Positions 47,101 through 55,449 of a DNA stretch of 64,000 bases are shown here, piece after piece. Made by a program: the position numbers and the translations under genes. Below the pieces are notes generated by a model. The model did not search any database. It worked only from the letters and a program-made list of their open reading frames with translations, and was not told the origin of the DNA. The DNA is from Pseudarthrobacter siccitolerans (GTDB lineage: Bacteria; Actinomycetota; Actinomycetes; Actinomycetales; Micrococcaceae). Position 1 is the stretch's first letter; the number at the start of each line of letters is the position of its first letter. The stretch is from positions 94,160 to 158,159 of the forward strand of contig NZ_CAQI01000039.1 of the NCBI RefSeq assembly GCF_001046895.1. Direction: 5' to 3'.

Positions 47101-47784
47101 ACCGAAATCGTCGAGGGAAAGCCCTACGTCCGCGAGGAACAGGAAAAACGGCTCCGCAAAGCTGAACGGGATCTCGCCAGCCTGGGCCGGGTGAACCCCC
47201 TGGCCCTGGAGGAATTCGCCGCGCTCGAGGAGCGCCACCAGTTCCTCAGCACGCAGTTGGAGGACCTCAAAGCCAGCCGGAAGGACCTGCTGGACATCAT
47301 CAAGGAAGTGGATGACCGCGTCCAGCGGGTCTTCACCGAAGCTTTCGAAGATACCCAGGCGCAGTTCATCAGGGTTTTCGCCAGGCTTTTTCCCGGCGGC
47401 GAGGGCCGCCTTGTCCTCACTGATCCCGGGGACATGCTCACCACCGGCATCGAAGTGGAGGCCCGCCCTGCCGGCAAGAAGATCAAGCGGCTGTCGCTCC
47501 TGTCCGGCGGCGAGCGCTCGCTGACCGCCGTCGCCCTGCTGGTGGCCATTTTCAAGGCCCGCCCGTCGCCGTTCTATGTCATGGACGAGGTGGAGGCTGC
47601 GCTGGACGATACCAACCTGGGCCGGCTGATCACCATCTTTGAGGAGCTCCGGGAATCCAGCCAGCTCATTGTCATCACCCACCAGAAACGGACGATGGAG
47701 GTCGCGGACGCGCTCTACGGCGTGACCATGAGGGGCGACGGCGTCTCCACCGTGATCAGCCAGCGCCTGGGAGCAGAGGTATAG
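44197..47784 (+). CDS. smc: Chromosome segregation protein SMC
   Basis: SMC is the ring-forming ATPase of chromosome condensation and segregation. The 1195-aa product has the ATP-binding head GPNGSGKSNVVDALAWVMG, a long coiled coil rich in Ala/Glu/Arg, the hinge around residues 505-640 (HVLQSGVTGVLGTLAGEL), the second coil, and the C-terminal signature LLSGGERSLTAVALLV with Walker B FYVMDEVEAALDD. The start is TTG 44197 (HLKSLTVRGFKSFA follows), with AGGAG at 44179-44183, unusually far at about 13 bases. ftsY follows 72 bases later, a common actinobacterial order. Confidence 0.93.
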   Translation: MHLKSLTVRGFKSFASATTFEFEPGVTAVVGPNGSGKSNVVDALAWVMGEQGAKTLRGGKMEDVIFAGTSGRPPLGRAHVSLTIDNTDGALPIEYSEVTISRTLFRAGGSEYAINGASCRLLDIQELLSDSGLGREMHVIVGQGQLDRVLHATPEDRRGFIEEAAGILKHRRRKERTVRKLEAMQANLQRLTDLTGEIRRQLTPLGKQAEVARRAQRVQFDVRDARARLLADDLVQLQQALEQDVADEAALKTRRASVEQELEAGRRQQAALEQLAAESTPKLNAARDTWYRLTASRERLRSLGSLAQERSRLLGSAEPAPAGRDPEQLERQAARVRAELAELERHLLDKRSALGTASAAKAEAEAAALAEDKRLTAVLRAAADRREGLARLAGQVAAARSRVESAQAELGRLRESQAAGLERRASAQSEYTALENQVAGVEEGEESLDADYEAASDALDAVLQEISDLTAAVSEGIRKRDALVARLDALKLGLTRKDGAGHVLQSGVTGVLGTLAGELTVEPGFETAIAAALGEASEAVLVHDEEAAAAAVQVLKDDDAGRASLLLASPGAASGGQTGSPPSLPEGAAWAAALVRDAGRSAAAVRHLLAGTAVVSDIEAAAQVVSAHPMITAVTRAGDIFTAVSATGGSAKAPSLLEVQAAVDDAEGQLSDVTAGLERSRFALAGAEARRAEAQERADAALDRLHESDARLAAVAERLGHLNSVLRSAVGESERLAASLSRAEHNVAAEEEALAAVAARLAAAQEAPLEQEPSTEHRDALAAAASTARAAEVEARLSLRSAEEQLTATQNRVASLERAAATERRAREEAAERARRRRAQAKRAAAVATAVELAMGYMDVSVDLARHERDLAEDNREQRDRELLHLRTANDAFARELAELTDNVHRDELARAQQLARIEALESRSIDELGITPDALVADFGPDVPVPVPAEESSDKWAALRAPVDAGGTEIVEGKPYVREEQEKRLRKAERDLASLGRVNPLALEEFAALEERHQFLSTQLEDLKASRKDLLDIIKEVDDRVQRVFTEAFEDTQAQFIRVFARLFPGGEGRLVLTDPGDMLTTGIEVEARPAGKKIKRLSLLSGGERSLTAVALLVAIFKARPSPFYVMDEVEAALDDTNLGRLITIFEELRESSQLIVITHQKRTMEVADALYGVTMRGDGVSTVISQRLGAEV

Positions 47785-47844
47785 GCGCGGGCGCCGGTGA
47801 ACCTTGCGTGCGTCAGGCGTCAATCACGTGTGAGGCGTGTGTGA

Positions 47845-47850
47845 GAAGCT
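47845..47850 (+). promoter_or_regulatory. Putative leaderless -10 of ftsY
   Basis: GAAGCT ends six bases before GTG 47857; the AGGGGA between them abuts the start and is too close to be a ribosome site. Confidence 0.4.
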
Positions 47851-47856
47851 AGGGGA

Positions 47857-49062
47857 GTGAATGACATCCTCCCCATAATTTTGTCCATTGTTGCTGCCTT
47901 GGCGGTTATTGGCGGGCTGATTCCGGTCCTGCTCAAGACGCGGAAAAACATCAACCAGTACCCGGGCACCCGTGATGCCAACGATCCCGTACTGCCCCGG
48001 GGCGGCAGCACGGCCGTCGAGGACAGGCCGGCCACCACCGGTGGCACGCCCGCCGGCACCGTGGATCTGGAGGAGCTGGACACCACCACGGTCCCCGACG
48101 ATGCGGCGGGGCTGGAAGTCATCCCGGTGGAGACGCCGCTGCCTGTGGCCGGGCGGCTCATGCGCCTTCGCGAACGGCTGGTCCGCTCCAACAACATTAT
48201 GGGCAAGGGGCTCCTGGCCCTGCTGTCCAGCGACAAGATCGATGAAAACGTCTGGGACGAAGTAGAGGAAACCCTCCTCCTGGCGGACCTTGGCACCGAA
48301 CCCACCATGCAGCTGGTTGATGCCCTGCGTGAGCGCGTCAAGGTGCTGGGAACCCGGACGCCGGAGCAGGTCAAGGTGCTGCTCCGCGAGGAACTCATCA
48401 AGCTCGTTGATCCCACCATGGACCGCACGCTGAACGTCCAGCGCCACGCCGACAAACCTGCCGTGATGATGGTGGTGGGCGTGAACGGCGTCGGCAAGAC
48501 CACCACGGTGGGCAAGCTCGCCCGCGTCCTCGTCGCGGAGGACAAGGACGTCCTGCTCGGCGCGGCGGACACGTTCCGTGCTGCCGCCGCCGAACAGCTG
48601 GCAACCTGGGGCCAGCGCGTGGGAGTGCCCACCGTGAAATCGGACATCGACGGCGCAGACCCCGCCTCGGTTGCCTACGAGGCGGTCAAGGCCGGGATCG
48701 ACCAGGAGGTCGATGTAGTCATGATCGACACCGCCGGCCGGCTTCAGAACAAGGTCGGCCTTATGGACGAGCTCGGGAAGGTCAAGCGTGTGGTGGAAAA
48801 GCTGGCGGAGGTGGATGAGGTCCTCCTGGTGCTGGACGCCACCACCGGCCAGAACGGGCTGAACCAGGCACGCGTTTTCTCCGAGGTGGTCAATATCACG
48901 GGCATCGTCCTCACCAAGCTGGACGGCACTGCCAAGGGCGGCATCGTGGTCGCCATCCAGAAGTCACTTGGCGTTCCCGTGAAGCTCATCGGACTGGGCG
49001 AAGGCGCTGACGACCTCGCACCCTTCGAACCTGAAGCGTTTGTGGACGCCCTGCTGAACTAG
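47857..49062 (+). CDS. ftsY: Signal recognition particle receptor FtsY
   Basis: FtsY docks SRP-ribosome complexes at the membrane. The 401-aa product begins with a membrane helix (ILPIILSIVAALAVIGGLIPVLL), then a short acidic A region, then the NG domain: GVNGVGKTTTVGKLA, DTFRAAAAEQL, VMIDTAGRLQNK, TKLDGTAKGG. The N-terminal membrane helix resembles Streptomyces FtsY. Its partner ffh lies about 5 kb downstream. Confidence 0.94.
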   Translation: MNDILPIILSIVAALAVIGGLIPVLLKTRKNINQYPGTRDANDPVLPRGGSTAVEDRPATTGGTPAGTVDLEELDTTTVPDDAAGLEVIPVETPLPVAGRLMRLRERLVRSNNIMGKGLLALLSSDKIDENVWDEVEETLLLADLGTEPTMQLVDALRERVKVLGTRTPEQVKVLLREELIKLVDPTMDRTLNVQRHADKPAVMMVVGVNGVGKTTTVGKLARVLVAEDKDVLLGAADTFRAAAAEQLATWGQRVGVPTVKSDIDGADPASVAYEAVKAGIDQEVDVVMIDTAGRLQNKVGLMDELGKVKRVVEKLAEVDEVLLVLDATTGQNGLNQARVFSEVVNITGIVLTKLDGTAKGGIVVAIQKSLGVPVKLIGLGEGADDLAPFEPEAFVDALLN

Positions 49063-49069
49063 TCCCGCC

Positions 49070-49105
49070 GGAGACCCTCACGCCTTGCCGGGCTTGAGGG
49101 TCTCC
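49070..49105. terminator. Terminator between convergent ftsY and MFS gene
   Basis: GGAGACCCTCA (49070-49080) and TGAGGGTCTCC (49095-49105) are perfectly complementary. The stem overlaps the last codons of the minus-strand MFS gene, an economical bidirectional terminator. Confidence 0.65.
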
Positions 49106-50319
49106 CTGGTCCCGAACCAGGCGCCGGCTGCAACCAGCATGACGCCGCCGGTGACCCCAAAAGCCCAGCCATACCCTAAACGGTCCGCCAGCACGCCGGC
49201 CAGGACCGGCCCAACGATCGCGCCGACGTCGGACAGCATCTGGTACACAGCCAGCACCTTGCCCCCTGACCGCTCATTGCCGATCACGTCCGCGACAGCT
49301 GCCTGCTGCGCCGGCCCGAACAGCCCGGAGCCGACGCCGGCCAGTGCCGAGGCGGCCAGGAACCAGGGGAGCTGGTCGGTGAAGCCGATGCCGGCAGTGG
49401 CGGCGGCCGCCACCAGCAGCCCCGCTATCATCATTGGCCTGCGCCCCATAGTGTCGGCCAGGCGCCCGGAGAAGGTCAGCGCCGCGGCGTTGCCGGCGGC
49501 GAAAACGGCCAGCGCCAGCCCCGCAGCCTCAGGACCGGCCCCGAACACGGCAGCCGCCAACAGCGGAACCGTCGCCATCCGCACGCCGAACGTGGCCCAT
49601 CCGTTCGCGAAGCTGGATGCCAGCGCAGCCCGGTAAGCCCCGGTGCCCAGCGCCTCCCCGAACTTCATCTCCGGTGCCCGCTGCTGCGCCTGCGCCGACC
49701 CGCGGCGCTGGTGGCTCAGCTGCGTCTGTACCACCACCGCGGCAACAATCAGTGCCGCGGCATACGCCAGGAACGGGACCCTCAGGCCGAACCCGGCCAG
49801 CAGCCCGCCCACAATGGGGCCGCACACGCTGCCAACAAGGAACGCCGACGCGTAGGCCCCGGACACCCGGCCCCGGCTTTCCGGCGGTGCCAGCCGGACC
49901 ACCAGAGCCATGGACGCCACCGTGAACATCACTGACCCTGCGCCGCCGAGCCCGCGGAAGAGCAGCAACTGCCAGTAGTTCTGGGCAAAAGCGCAGGCTG
50001 CCGTGGACACAGCTACGATCAGCAGCCCCGCCACGTAAACGGGCCGTTCTCCCACTTTGCCGATCAGGCTTCCGCCGGCGGGGGCAATCACGAGCCGCAT
50101 GAAGGCGAAGATGGCAACGATCACCGACGCCTCGGTGTTGCCTACCCCAAAGGTTGTGGCGAACTGTGGCAATACGGGCGCAACAAGCCCGAATCCCAGC
50201 GCAATCAGGAACGCGGCGACGAGCATCACCTTGATGTCCCGCGGCAGCGGGTCCCGCTGCGGCCGAAGGCGGGCCAGGATCCTTGAAGTGGCGCCGCTTC
50301 CGCGGGGTGCTGCCGTCAT
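49078..50319 (-). CDS. MFS transporter, second
   Basis: This 413-aa protein has about twelve membrane helices and MFS signatures: SLIGKVGERPVYVAG after helix 2, RGLGGAGSVMF in helix 4, ESRGRVSGAYASAFLVGSVCGP in helix 5 (the drug-efflux motif C region) and RLADTMGRRPMMIAG. This set fits drug:H+ antiporter family 1, but the substrate is unknown. ATG 50319 is preferred: AAGGA lies about ten bases upstream; TTG 50328 is an alternative. It is divergent from amt. Confidence 0.82.
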   Translation of the reverse strand: MTAAPRGSGATSRILARLRPQRDPLPRDIKVMLVAAFLIALGFGLVAPVLPQFATTFGVGNTEASVIVAIFAFMRLVIAPAGGSLIGKVGERPVYVAGLLIVAVSTAACAFAQNYWQLLLFRGLGGAGSVMFTVASMALVVRLAPPESRGRVSGAYASAFLVGSVCGPIVGGLLAGFGLRVPFLAYAAALIVAAVVVQTQLSHQRRGSAQAQQRAPEMKFGEALGTGAYRAALASSFANGWATFGVRMATVPLLAAAVFGAGPEAAGLALAVFAAGNAAALTFSGRLADTMGRRPMMIAGLLVAAAATAGIGFTDQLPWFLAASALAGVGSGLFGPAQQAAVADVIGNERSGGKVLAVYQMLSDVGAIVGPVLAGVLADRLGYGWAFGVTGGVMLVAAGAWFGTRETLKPGKA

Positions 50320-50368
50320 GGTGCGCAATTCCTTGCAGTGGGGAGGGCCAGGGGCCTGCGGGATCGAT

Positions 50369-50437
50369 GAAACACAACCGTAACAAGTGCGATATGCACC
50401 ATTTACTTCCTAGAGGTTCTTGTAACAGGCCGGCAAT
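50369..50437 (+). promoter_or_regulatory. Candidate GlnR-type sites upstream of amt
   Basis: A run of five-base half-sites spaced by six bases is visible: GAAAC 50369, GTAAC 50380, GATAT 50391, TTTAC 50402, GAGGT 50413, plus GTAAC 50422 with GCAAT 50433. The known GlnR pattern is GTnAC-n6-GAAAC repeated. The last three are poor matches. Position before amt-glnK fits nitrogen control. No clear -10/-35 pair could be assigned. Confidence 0.45.
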
Positions 50438-50545
50438 CTAAATCCTCCGCGGGCGAAACACGCCAACGACACACTCTTTACAGGACGCAAAAAGGCGTTG
50501 GCAGGCGGAGGATTCCGCAACATTCGATGAGAGAGGACGTGCACC

Positions 50546-51913
50546 ATGGAACTTACCGCAGGTCACGTTTGGCTCATGGTGGCGGCAGCACTTGTGCTGT
50601 TCATGACACCTGGCCTTGCATTTTTCTACGGCGGCATGACCCGTGCCAAGGCAGCACTGAACATGATGATGATGAGCTTCATCTCCATCGGCATCGTCAG
50701 CGTTGTGTGGGTACTGTGGGGCTACTCCATGACGGGCGGTGATGGCTTCCTGCAGATCGTCGGGAATCCCTTCGCCAGCTTTGGTCTCGAGGGAGTCAAC
50801 ACGGCGGATTCGCCGGACGGCCTCATCCTTGTCGGCTACGGTGCAACCTTTGCGATCATCACCGTGGCCCTGATCAGCGGCGCGATCGCTGACCGGGCCA
50901 AGTTCGGCGCCTGGAGCGTCTTCGTCCCCGTGTGGGTAACGCTGGTCTACTGCCCGTTGGCCTACATGGTCTGGGGTGGCGGCCTCTTCGGTGAGGAAGG
51001 TGCGATCGGCCAGGCACTCGGCCCGGCCATCGACTTCGCCGGCGGCACCGTTGTCCACATCAACGCCGGTGTGGCGGCTCTGATCCTCGTCCTGATCATC
51101 GGTAACCGCAAGGGCTTCGGCAAGGACCCGAACCACCGCCCGCACAACATTCCGTTCGTGATGCTTGGTGCAGCCATCCTGTGGTTCGGCTGGTTCGGCT
51201 TCAACGGCGGCCTGGCCTCTTCCGCTGAGCAGGGCGGCCTCATCTGGGTCAACACCCTGGCGGCTCCTGCAGCGGCAATGCTCGGCTGGCTGGTCACCGA
51301 ACGCATCCGTGACGGCCACCCCACCTCCCTGGGCGCAGCATCCGGCGTAGTTGCCGGCCTGGTGGCCATCACCCCCGCGTGTGCAAACGTCAGCCCCGTC
51401 GGTGCCCTCGGCCTCGGCCTGGTAGCCGGCGCGGCCTCCGCCCTGGCCGTGGGGCTCAAGTTCCGCTGGGGCTTCGATGACTCGCTTGACGTCGTCGGCG
51501 TCCACCTTGTGTCCGGCATTATCGGCACGGTGGCCCTGGGCTTCATCGCACTGCCTACCGACGGCGTGGGCGGCGGCCTGTTCTACGGCGGCGGTATGAC
51601 CCAGATGTGGGCACAACTTGCAGCAGCAGGCATCGCCATCGCCTACTCCGCAATCCTGACGGCGATCATCGCCTTCGCCATCCACAAGACCATGGGCTTC
51701 CGGGTCTCGCAGGAACAGGAAACGGTGGGTGTGGACCTCAGCCTGCACGCCGAAACCGCCTACGAGTTCGGTGTGGGCGGCCATGGCGGGAGCTTCCAGC
51801 CGCTGCACGAGATGATCACCGGCAAGAGCCAGCAGGAAGGCGCACAGGCTGCCGACGCGGCTGCTGCGCCGAAGAAGGAATCAGCAACAGGCAAGGAAAG
51901 CGTGGGGGCATGA
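50546..51913 (+). CDS. amt: Ammonium transporter
   Basis: Amt carries ammonium across the membrane. The 455-aa product has about eleven helices and the family motifs TPGLAFFYGGMTRAKAALNMM, DFAGGTVVHINAGVAAL and GFNGGLASSAEQGG, including the conserved pore histidine region. The 50-residue tail ends rich in Ala/Lys/Glu. ATG 50546 follows GAGAGGA by seven bases. The stop overlaps glnK (ATGA), and GlnK is the known blocker of Amt. GlnR-like sites lie upstream. Confidence 0.95.
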   Translation: MELTAGHVWLMVAAALVLFMTPGLAFFYGGMTRAKAALNMMMMSFISIGIVSVVWVLWGYSMTGGDGFLQIVGNPFASFGLEGVNTADSPDGLILVGYGATFAIITVALISGAIADRAKFGAWSVFVPVWVTLVYCPLAYMVWGGGLFGEEGAIGQALGPAIDFAGGTVVHINAGVAALILVLIIGNRKGFGKDPNHRPHNIPFVMLGAAILWFGWFGFNGGLASSAEQGGLIWVNTLAAPAAAMLGWLVTERIRDGHPTSLGAASGVVAGLVAITPACANVSPVGALGLGLVAGAASALAVGLKFRWGFDDSLDVVGVHLVSGIIGTVALGFIALPTDGVGGGLFYGGGMTQMWAQLAAAGIAIAYSAILTAIIAFAIHKTMGFRVSQEQETVGVDLSLHAETAYEFGVGGHGGSFQPLHEMITGKSQQEGAQAADAAAAPKKESATGKESVGA

Positions 51914-52248
51914 AACTGATTACCGCAATCGTCAGGCCGGAAAAGCTCGAAGCCATCCGGGAAGGACTGGAAGCCTATGGCGTACAGGGCCTGACGGTCA
52001 GCGCGGCCAGCGGCTACGGCCGGCAGCGCGGCTACACCGAGGTCTACCGCGGAGCCGAGTACAACGTGGACCTGCTGCCCAAGATCCGGGTGGAAGTCCT
52101 GGCCACGGACGAGCAGGCCGATGACATCCTGGACGTCATCATCGCCAGCTCGAACACGGGCAGGGCAGGTGACGGCAAGGTCTGGACCATGGACGTCTTC
52201 GAAGCAGTTCGGGTCCGCACCGGGGAACGCGGAGTCGCCGCGATCTAA
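51910..52248 (+). CDS. glnK: Nitrogen regulatory protein P-II (GlnK-like)
   Basis: This 112-aa PII protein senses 2-oxoglutarate, ATP and ADP and controls Amt. It starts MKLITAIVRPEKLEAIREGL; the T-loop GYGRQRGYTEVYRGAEYNVD keeps the tyrosine (YNVD) that is adenylylated or uridylylated in relatives. The B and C loops are near GDGKVWTMDVFEAVRVRTGERG. The start overlaps amt by four bases. The glnD gene that often follows in actinobacteria is absent; a terminator follows instead. Confidence 0.95.
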   Translation: MKLITAIVRPEKLEAIREGLEAYGVQGLTVSAASGYGRQRGYTEVYRGAEYNVDLLPKIRVEVLATDEQADDILDVIIASSNTGRAGDGKVWTMDVFEAVRVRTGERGVAAI

Positions 52249-52289
52249 CCAATCGCACCTCGTCACGACAGGCGGGGTAATGCAACAGA

Positions 52290-52328
52290 AAGAGCGGGCA
52301 GGGAACCGAAGGTTTCCTGCCCGCTCTT
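52290..52328 (+). terminator. Intrinsic terminator after glnK
   Basis: An 18-bp stem (52290-52307 with 52311-52328, one mismatch or G-T pair) has a GAA loop. It lies between glnK and the convergent G6PDH-like gene. Confidence 0.8.
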
Positions 52329-52373
52329 CTGTTTGCCCGCAAAGCCGGCACGGCTGCCGGCGCCGGTAACGGC

Positions 52374-53777
52374 CTACTGTGCCCGTTCGCGACTGGACCA
52401 GCCCACCGGGCCGGCAGATCCGGCGTCGTACTCGTCCAGCGGGACGCTGTCCTGCTGCCAGGCCTTCAGCACGGGTTCAACGATCCGCCAGCAGTCTTCT
52501 GCGGTGTCGCCCCGGACGGAGAGCAGCGGATCGCCGGCGAGCACGCCCTCAAGGACTTCACCGTAGGGCAGCAGTTCGGAGGCGCTCAGTTCAGCGTCCA
52601 GGGTGATCCGGGACAGGCTCAAAATTTCGCCGGGGCCGTTCACATCGACGTCGAACTGAAGCGTATCCGGCCCAAAGCCGATCCGCAGCCGGTTCGGCGA
52701 ATCCACCCCCGTAAAGCCCTTGGGCAGATGGGGGACGGGCCGGAACGTCACCACAGCCTCCTTGCGCTTCACACCCATCGCCTTGCCGGAGCGGAGGATA
52801 AACGGGACACCCTTCCAGCGCCAGTTGTCGATTCCCACCTGGATCTGGGCGAGGGTTTCGGTCCCGCGGGAGGCGTCCACGCCCTCCTCCATTGCGTATT
52901 CCGGCACCTCTTTGCCTCCTACCGTGCCGGCCGCGTAGCGCGCCCGGTGTGTGGAGTCCGTGTACGGGGCGCTGACGCTGCTGGCGCGCAGGACGGTGGA
53001 AATGGCGTCGCGCAGGTCGCGTTCGCTTATGGTCGACGGCGGCTCCATGGCCATCAGGGCCATGATCTGCAGGAGGTGGCTCTGGATCATGTCCCGCAGT
53101 GCGCCCGCGCCGTCGTAATAGCGGGCCCGGCCCTCGAGCGCGAGGTCTTCGTCGAAGATGATCTCCACCTTTTCCACGTGATGCCGGTTCCAGACCGGCT
53201 CAAGGAAGTTGTTGGCGAACCGCAGGCCCAGGATATTCAGTACCGTGGCCTTGCCGAGGAAGTGGTCCACGCGGTGGATGTGGTCCTCCGGGACCAGGCG
53301 CACCAGGGTCTGGTTCAGCGATCGGGCGGATTCCTCGCTGGAACCGAACGGCTTTTCCATCACCAGCCTGGTGCCGGCCGGAACCTGCTCCGGGCGGAGG
53401 GTCTCGCAGGCCAGCTGGCTGATCCGCGGCGGCAGCGCGAAATAGACCGCCGTGGGACCCTCCAGTGTGGTGAGCAGCGAGGCCAGGGCGCCCTCGGCGG
53501 TGACATCGAGCTGGTGGTAGACCGTCTCCTTTTCCAGGTCCGCCAGGGCGCGTTGTCCCTCGGGACCCGCGGACTCCGCCGGCCCGGAAAAGGACTGATG
53601 CACCCTGTCCCGCCATTGCTCCGGAGTCCAGGGATCCGAGCCTGCCCCTACCAGCCGCAGCCCTGCCGCCCGCCCCGTTCCCACGAGGCGTGCGAGGCCC
53701 GGCAGGAGCAGCCGGCCGGTGAGGTCTCCGGAAGCGCCGAGGATGAGCAGGGTTTTTACAGTTGTTGGGCTCGTCAT
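52374..53777 (-). CDS. Glucose-6-phosphate dehydrogenase family protein
   Basis: The 467-aa protein has the NAD(P)-binding start LLILGASGDLTGRLLLPGL, VMEKPFGSSEESARSLNQ and the substrate motif RVDHFLGKATVLN, then the C-terminal alpha+beta domain. This is the G6PD fold, complete in length. It is probably a paralogue rather than the main Zwf of the pentose-phosphate operon, since no tal, tkt or opcA genes are near. A CATGCT box six bases before ATG 53777 suggests leaderless translation. It sits on the minus strand between glnK and ffh. Confidence 0.85.
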   Translation of the reverse strand: MTSPTTVKTLLILGASGDLTGRLLLPGLARLVGTGRAAGLRLVGAGSDPWTPEQWRDRVHQSFSGPAESAGPEGQRALADLEKETVYHQLDVTAEGALASLLTTLEGPTAVYFALPPRISQLACETLRPEQVPAGTRLVMEKPFGSSEESARSLNQTLVRLVPEDHIHRVDHFLGKATVLNILGLRFANNFLEPVWNRHHVEKVEIIFDEDLALEGRARYYDGAGALRDMIQSHLLQIMALMAMEPPSTISERDLRDAISTVLRASSVSAPYTDSTHRARYAAGTVGGKEVPEYAMEEGVDASRGTETLAQIQVGIDNWRWKGVPFILRSGKAMGVKRKEAVVTFRPVPHLPKGFTGVDSPNRLRIGFGPDTLQFDVDVNGPGEILSLSRITLDAELSASELLPYGEVLEGVLAGDPLLSVRGDTAEDCWRIVEPVLKAWQQDSVPLDEYDAGSAGPVGWSSRERAQ

Positions 53778-53783
53778 TTCGCC

Positions 53784-53789
53784 AGCATG
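53784..53789 (-). promoter_or_regulatory. Putative leaderless -10 of the G6PDH-like gene
   Basis: Minus-strand CATGCT ends six bases before ATG 53777. The hexamer is weak. Confidence 0.35.
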
Positions 53790-53860
53790 CCACCTTGCGG
53801 GCCGGCTTGGTACCCTAGATAGTCGAGTCCCGATCATCCACTGAAAGAAGTGCACGGCAC

Positions 53861-55444
53861 GTGTTCAATTCACTCTCTGACCGGTTGACAGCAACCTTCA
53901 AAAATCTCCGCGGCAAAGGCCGCCTCACTGAGGCCGATGTTGATGCCACAGTGCGGGAGATCCGCCGCGCCCTCCTGGACGCGGACGTTGCCGTTCCCGT
54001 AGTCCGTGAATTCACCAGCCGGGTGCGCGAACGCGCCCTGGGCGCCGAAGTTTCGGGCGCGCTGAACCCGAGCCAGCAGATCGTCAAGATCGTCAACGAG
54101 GAACTCGTGGAGATCCTGGGCGGCGAGACCCGGCGGATCCGGCTGGCCAAGAACGGCCCCACCATCATCATGCTGGCCGGCCTCCAGGGCGCCGGTAAGA
54201 CCACCCTGGCCGGCAAGCTGTCCAAGTGGCTGAAGTCCCAGGGCCACAGCCCCATGCTGGTTGCCTGTGACCTGCAGCGCCCCAACGCCGTCACCCAGCT
54301 CCAGGTGGTGGGCCAGCGGGCCAAGGTACCCGTCTTCGCACCCCACCCGGGTGCCACGTCCTCCGAACTGGAGCACCCGGCAGGGGACCCGGTGGAGGTG
54401 GCCCGCGCCGGTGTCGAGGAAGCCCGCCAGAAGCTTCACGACGTCGTCATCGTGGACACCGCCGGCCGCCTCGGCGTTGACGCGGACATGATGGAGCAGG
54501 CACGCCAGATCCGCCGCGCCATCGTGCCCAACGAAGTCCTGTTCGTTATTGACGCGATGATCGGCCAGGACGCCGTGAACACCGCGCTCGCGTTCGACGA
54601 GGGCGTCAACTTCACCGGCATCGTGCTGTCCAAGCTCGACGGCGACGCCCGCGGCGGTGCGGCCCTCTCGGTGGCGTCGGTCACCGGCAAGCCCGTGATG
54701 TTTGCGTCCACCGGCGAAGGCCTGGACGATTTCGAGCTCTTCCACCCGGACCGGATGGCTTCGCGCATCCTGGACATGGGCGATGTCCTGACGCTCATCG
54801 AGCAGGCCGAGAAGTCCTGGGACAAGGACGAAGCTGCCCGGATGGCGAAGAAATTCGCCGACCAGGAGGATTTCACCCTCGAGGACTTCCTGGCCCAGAT
54901 GCAGCAGATCCGCAACATGGGCTCGATGAAGAAAATGCTCATGATGATGCCCGGCGCGCAGAATATCCGCCAGCAGCTGGAGCAGTTCGACGAGCGCGAA
55001 ATTGACCGCGTGGAAGCCATCGTCCGGTCCATGACGCCGCACGAGCGCCTTGCCCCGAAGATCATCAACGGTTCACGCCGCGCCCGCATCGCCCGCGGTT
55101 CCGGCGTGCACGTGTCCGAGGTGAACGGCCTGCTGGAGCGTTTTGCGCAGGCCCAAAAGATGATGAAGAAGATGGCCCAGGGCGGCATGCCGGGTATGCC
55201 CGGAATGCCTGGCATGCCCGGGGCCGGCGGCGGCGCCCGGAAGAACGCGAAGAACGCCCCCAAGAAGAAGGCCAAATCCGGCAACCCGGCCAAGGCTGCC
55301 CAGGAGCGCAAGGAAGCCGAGGCCCGCCGCGCGAACGCAGCCAAGGCCCTTCCCACCGGTGCCGCGTTCGGCCAGCAGTCCGGTGACTTCGACCCGTCAC
55401 AGCTGAACCTGCCCAAGGGCTTCGACAAGTTCCTCGGCAAGTAG
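53861..55444 (+). CDS. ffh: Signal recognition particle protein Ffh
   Basis: Ffh is the GTPase and signal-peptide binder of SRP. The 527-aa product has the N domain, G domain motifs GLQGAGKTTLAGKLSK, CDLQRPNAVTQL, DTAGRLGVDADMM and SKLDGDARGGAALS, and a methionine-rich M domain (NMGSMKKMLMMMPG, QKMMKKMAQGGMPGMPGMPG). A lysine-rich tail, about 90 residues, follows. GTG 53861 is chosen from the start MFNSLSDRLTATFKNLRG. The partner FtsY is upstream; the 4.5S RNA was not found here. Confidence 0.96.
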   Translation: MFNSLSDRLTATFKNLRGKGRLTEADVDATVREIRRALLDADVAVPVVREFTSRVRERALGAEVSGALNPSQQIVKIVNEELVEILGGETRRIRLAKNGPTIIMLAGLQGAGKTTLAGKLSKWLKSQGHSPMLVACDLQRPNAVTQLQVVGQRAKVPVFAPHPGATSSELEHPAGDPVEVARAGVEEARQKLHDVVIVDTAGRLGVDADMMEQARQIRRAIVPNEVLFVIDAMIGQDAVNTALAFDEGVNFTGIVLSKLDGDARGGAALSVASVTGKPVMFASTGEGLDDFELFHPDRMASRILDMGDVLTLIEQAEKSWDKDEAARMAKKFADQEDFTLEDFLAQMQQIRNMGSMKKMLMMMPGAQNIRQQLEQFDEREIDRVEAIVRSMTPHERLAPKIINGSRRARIARGSGVHVSEVNGLLERFAQAQKMMKKMAQGGMPGMPGMPGMPGAGGGARKNAKNAPKKKAKSGNPAKAAQERKEAEARRANAAKALPTGAAFGQQSGDFDPSQLNLPKGFDKFLGK

Positions 55445-55449
55445 CCGCC

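Noticed and set aside
53790..53860. 4.5S SRP RNA gene near ffh
   Set aside because: No GGAA-tetraloop hairpin of the right type could be recognised in the gap.
55180..55330. Met/Gly/Pro repeats and Lys-rich stretch in ffh as a possible separate repeat feature
   Set aside because: They are the normal M-domain and tail of actinobacterial Ffh.
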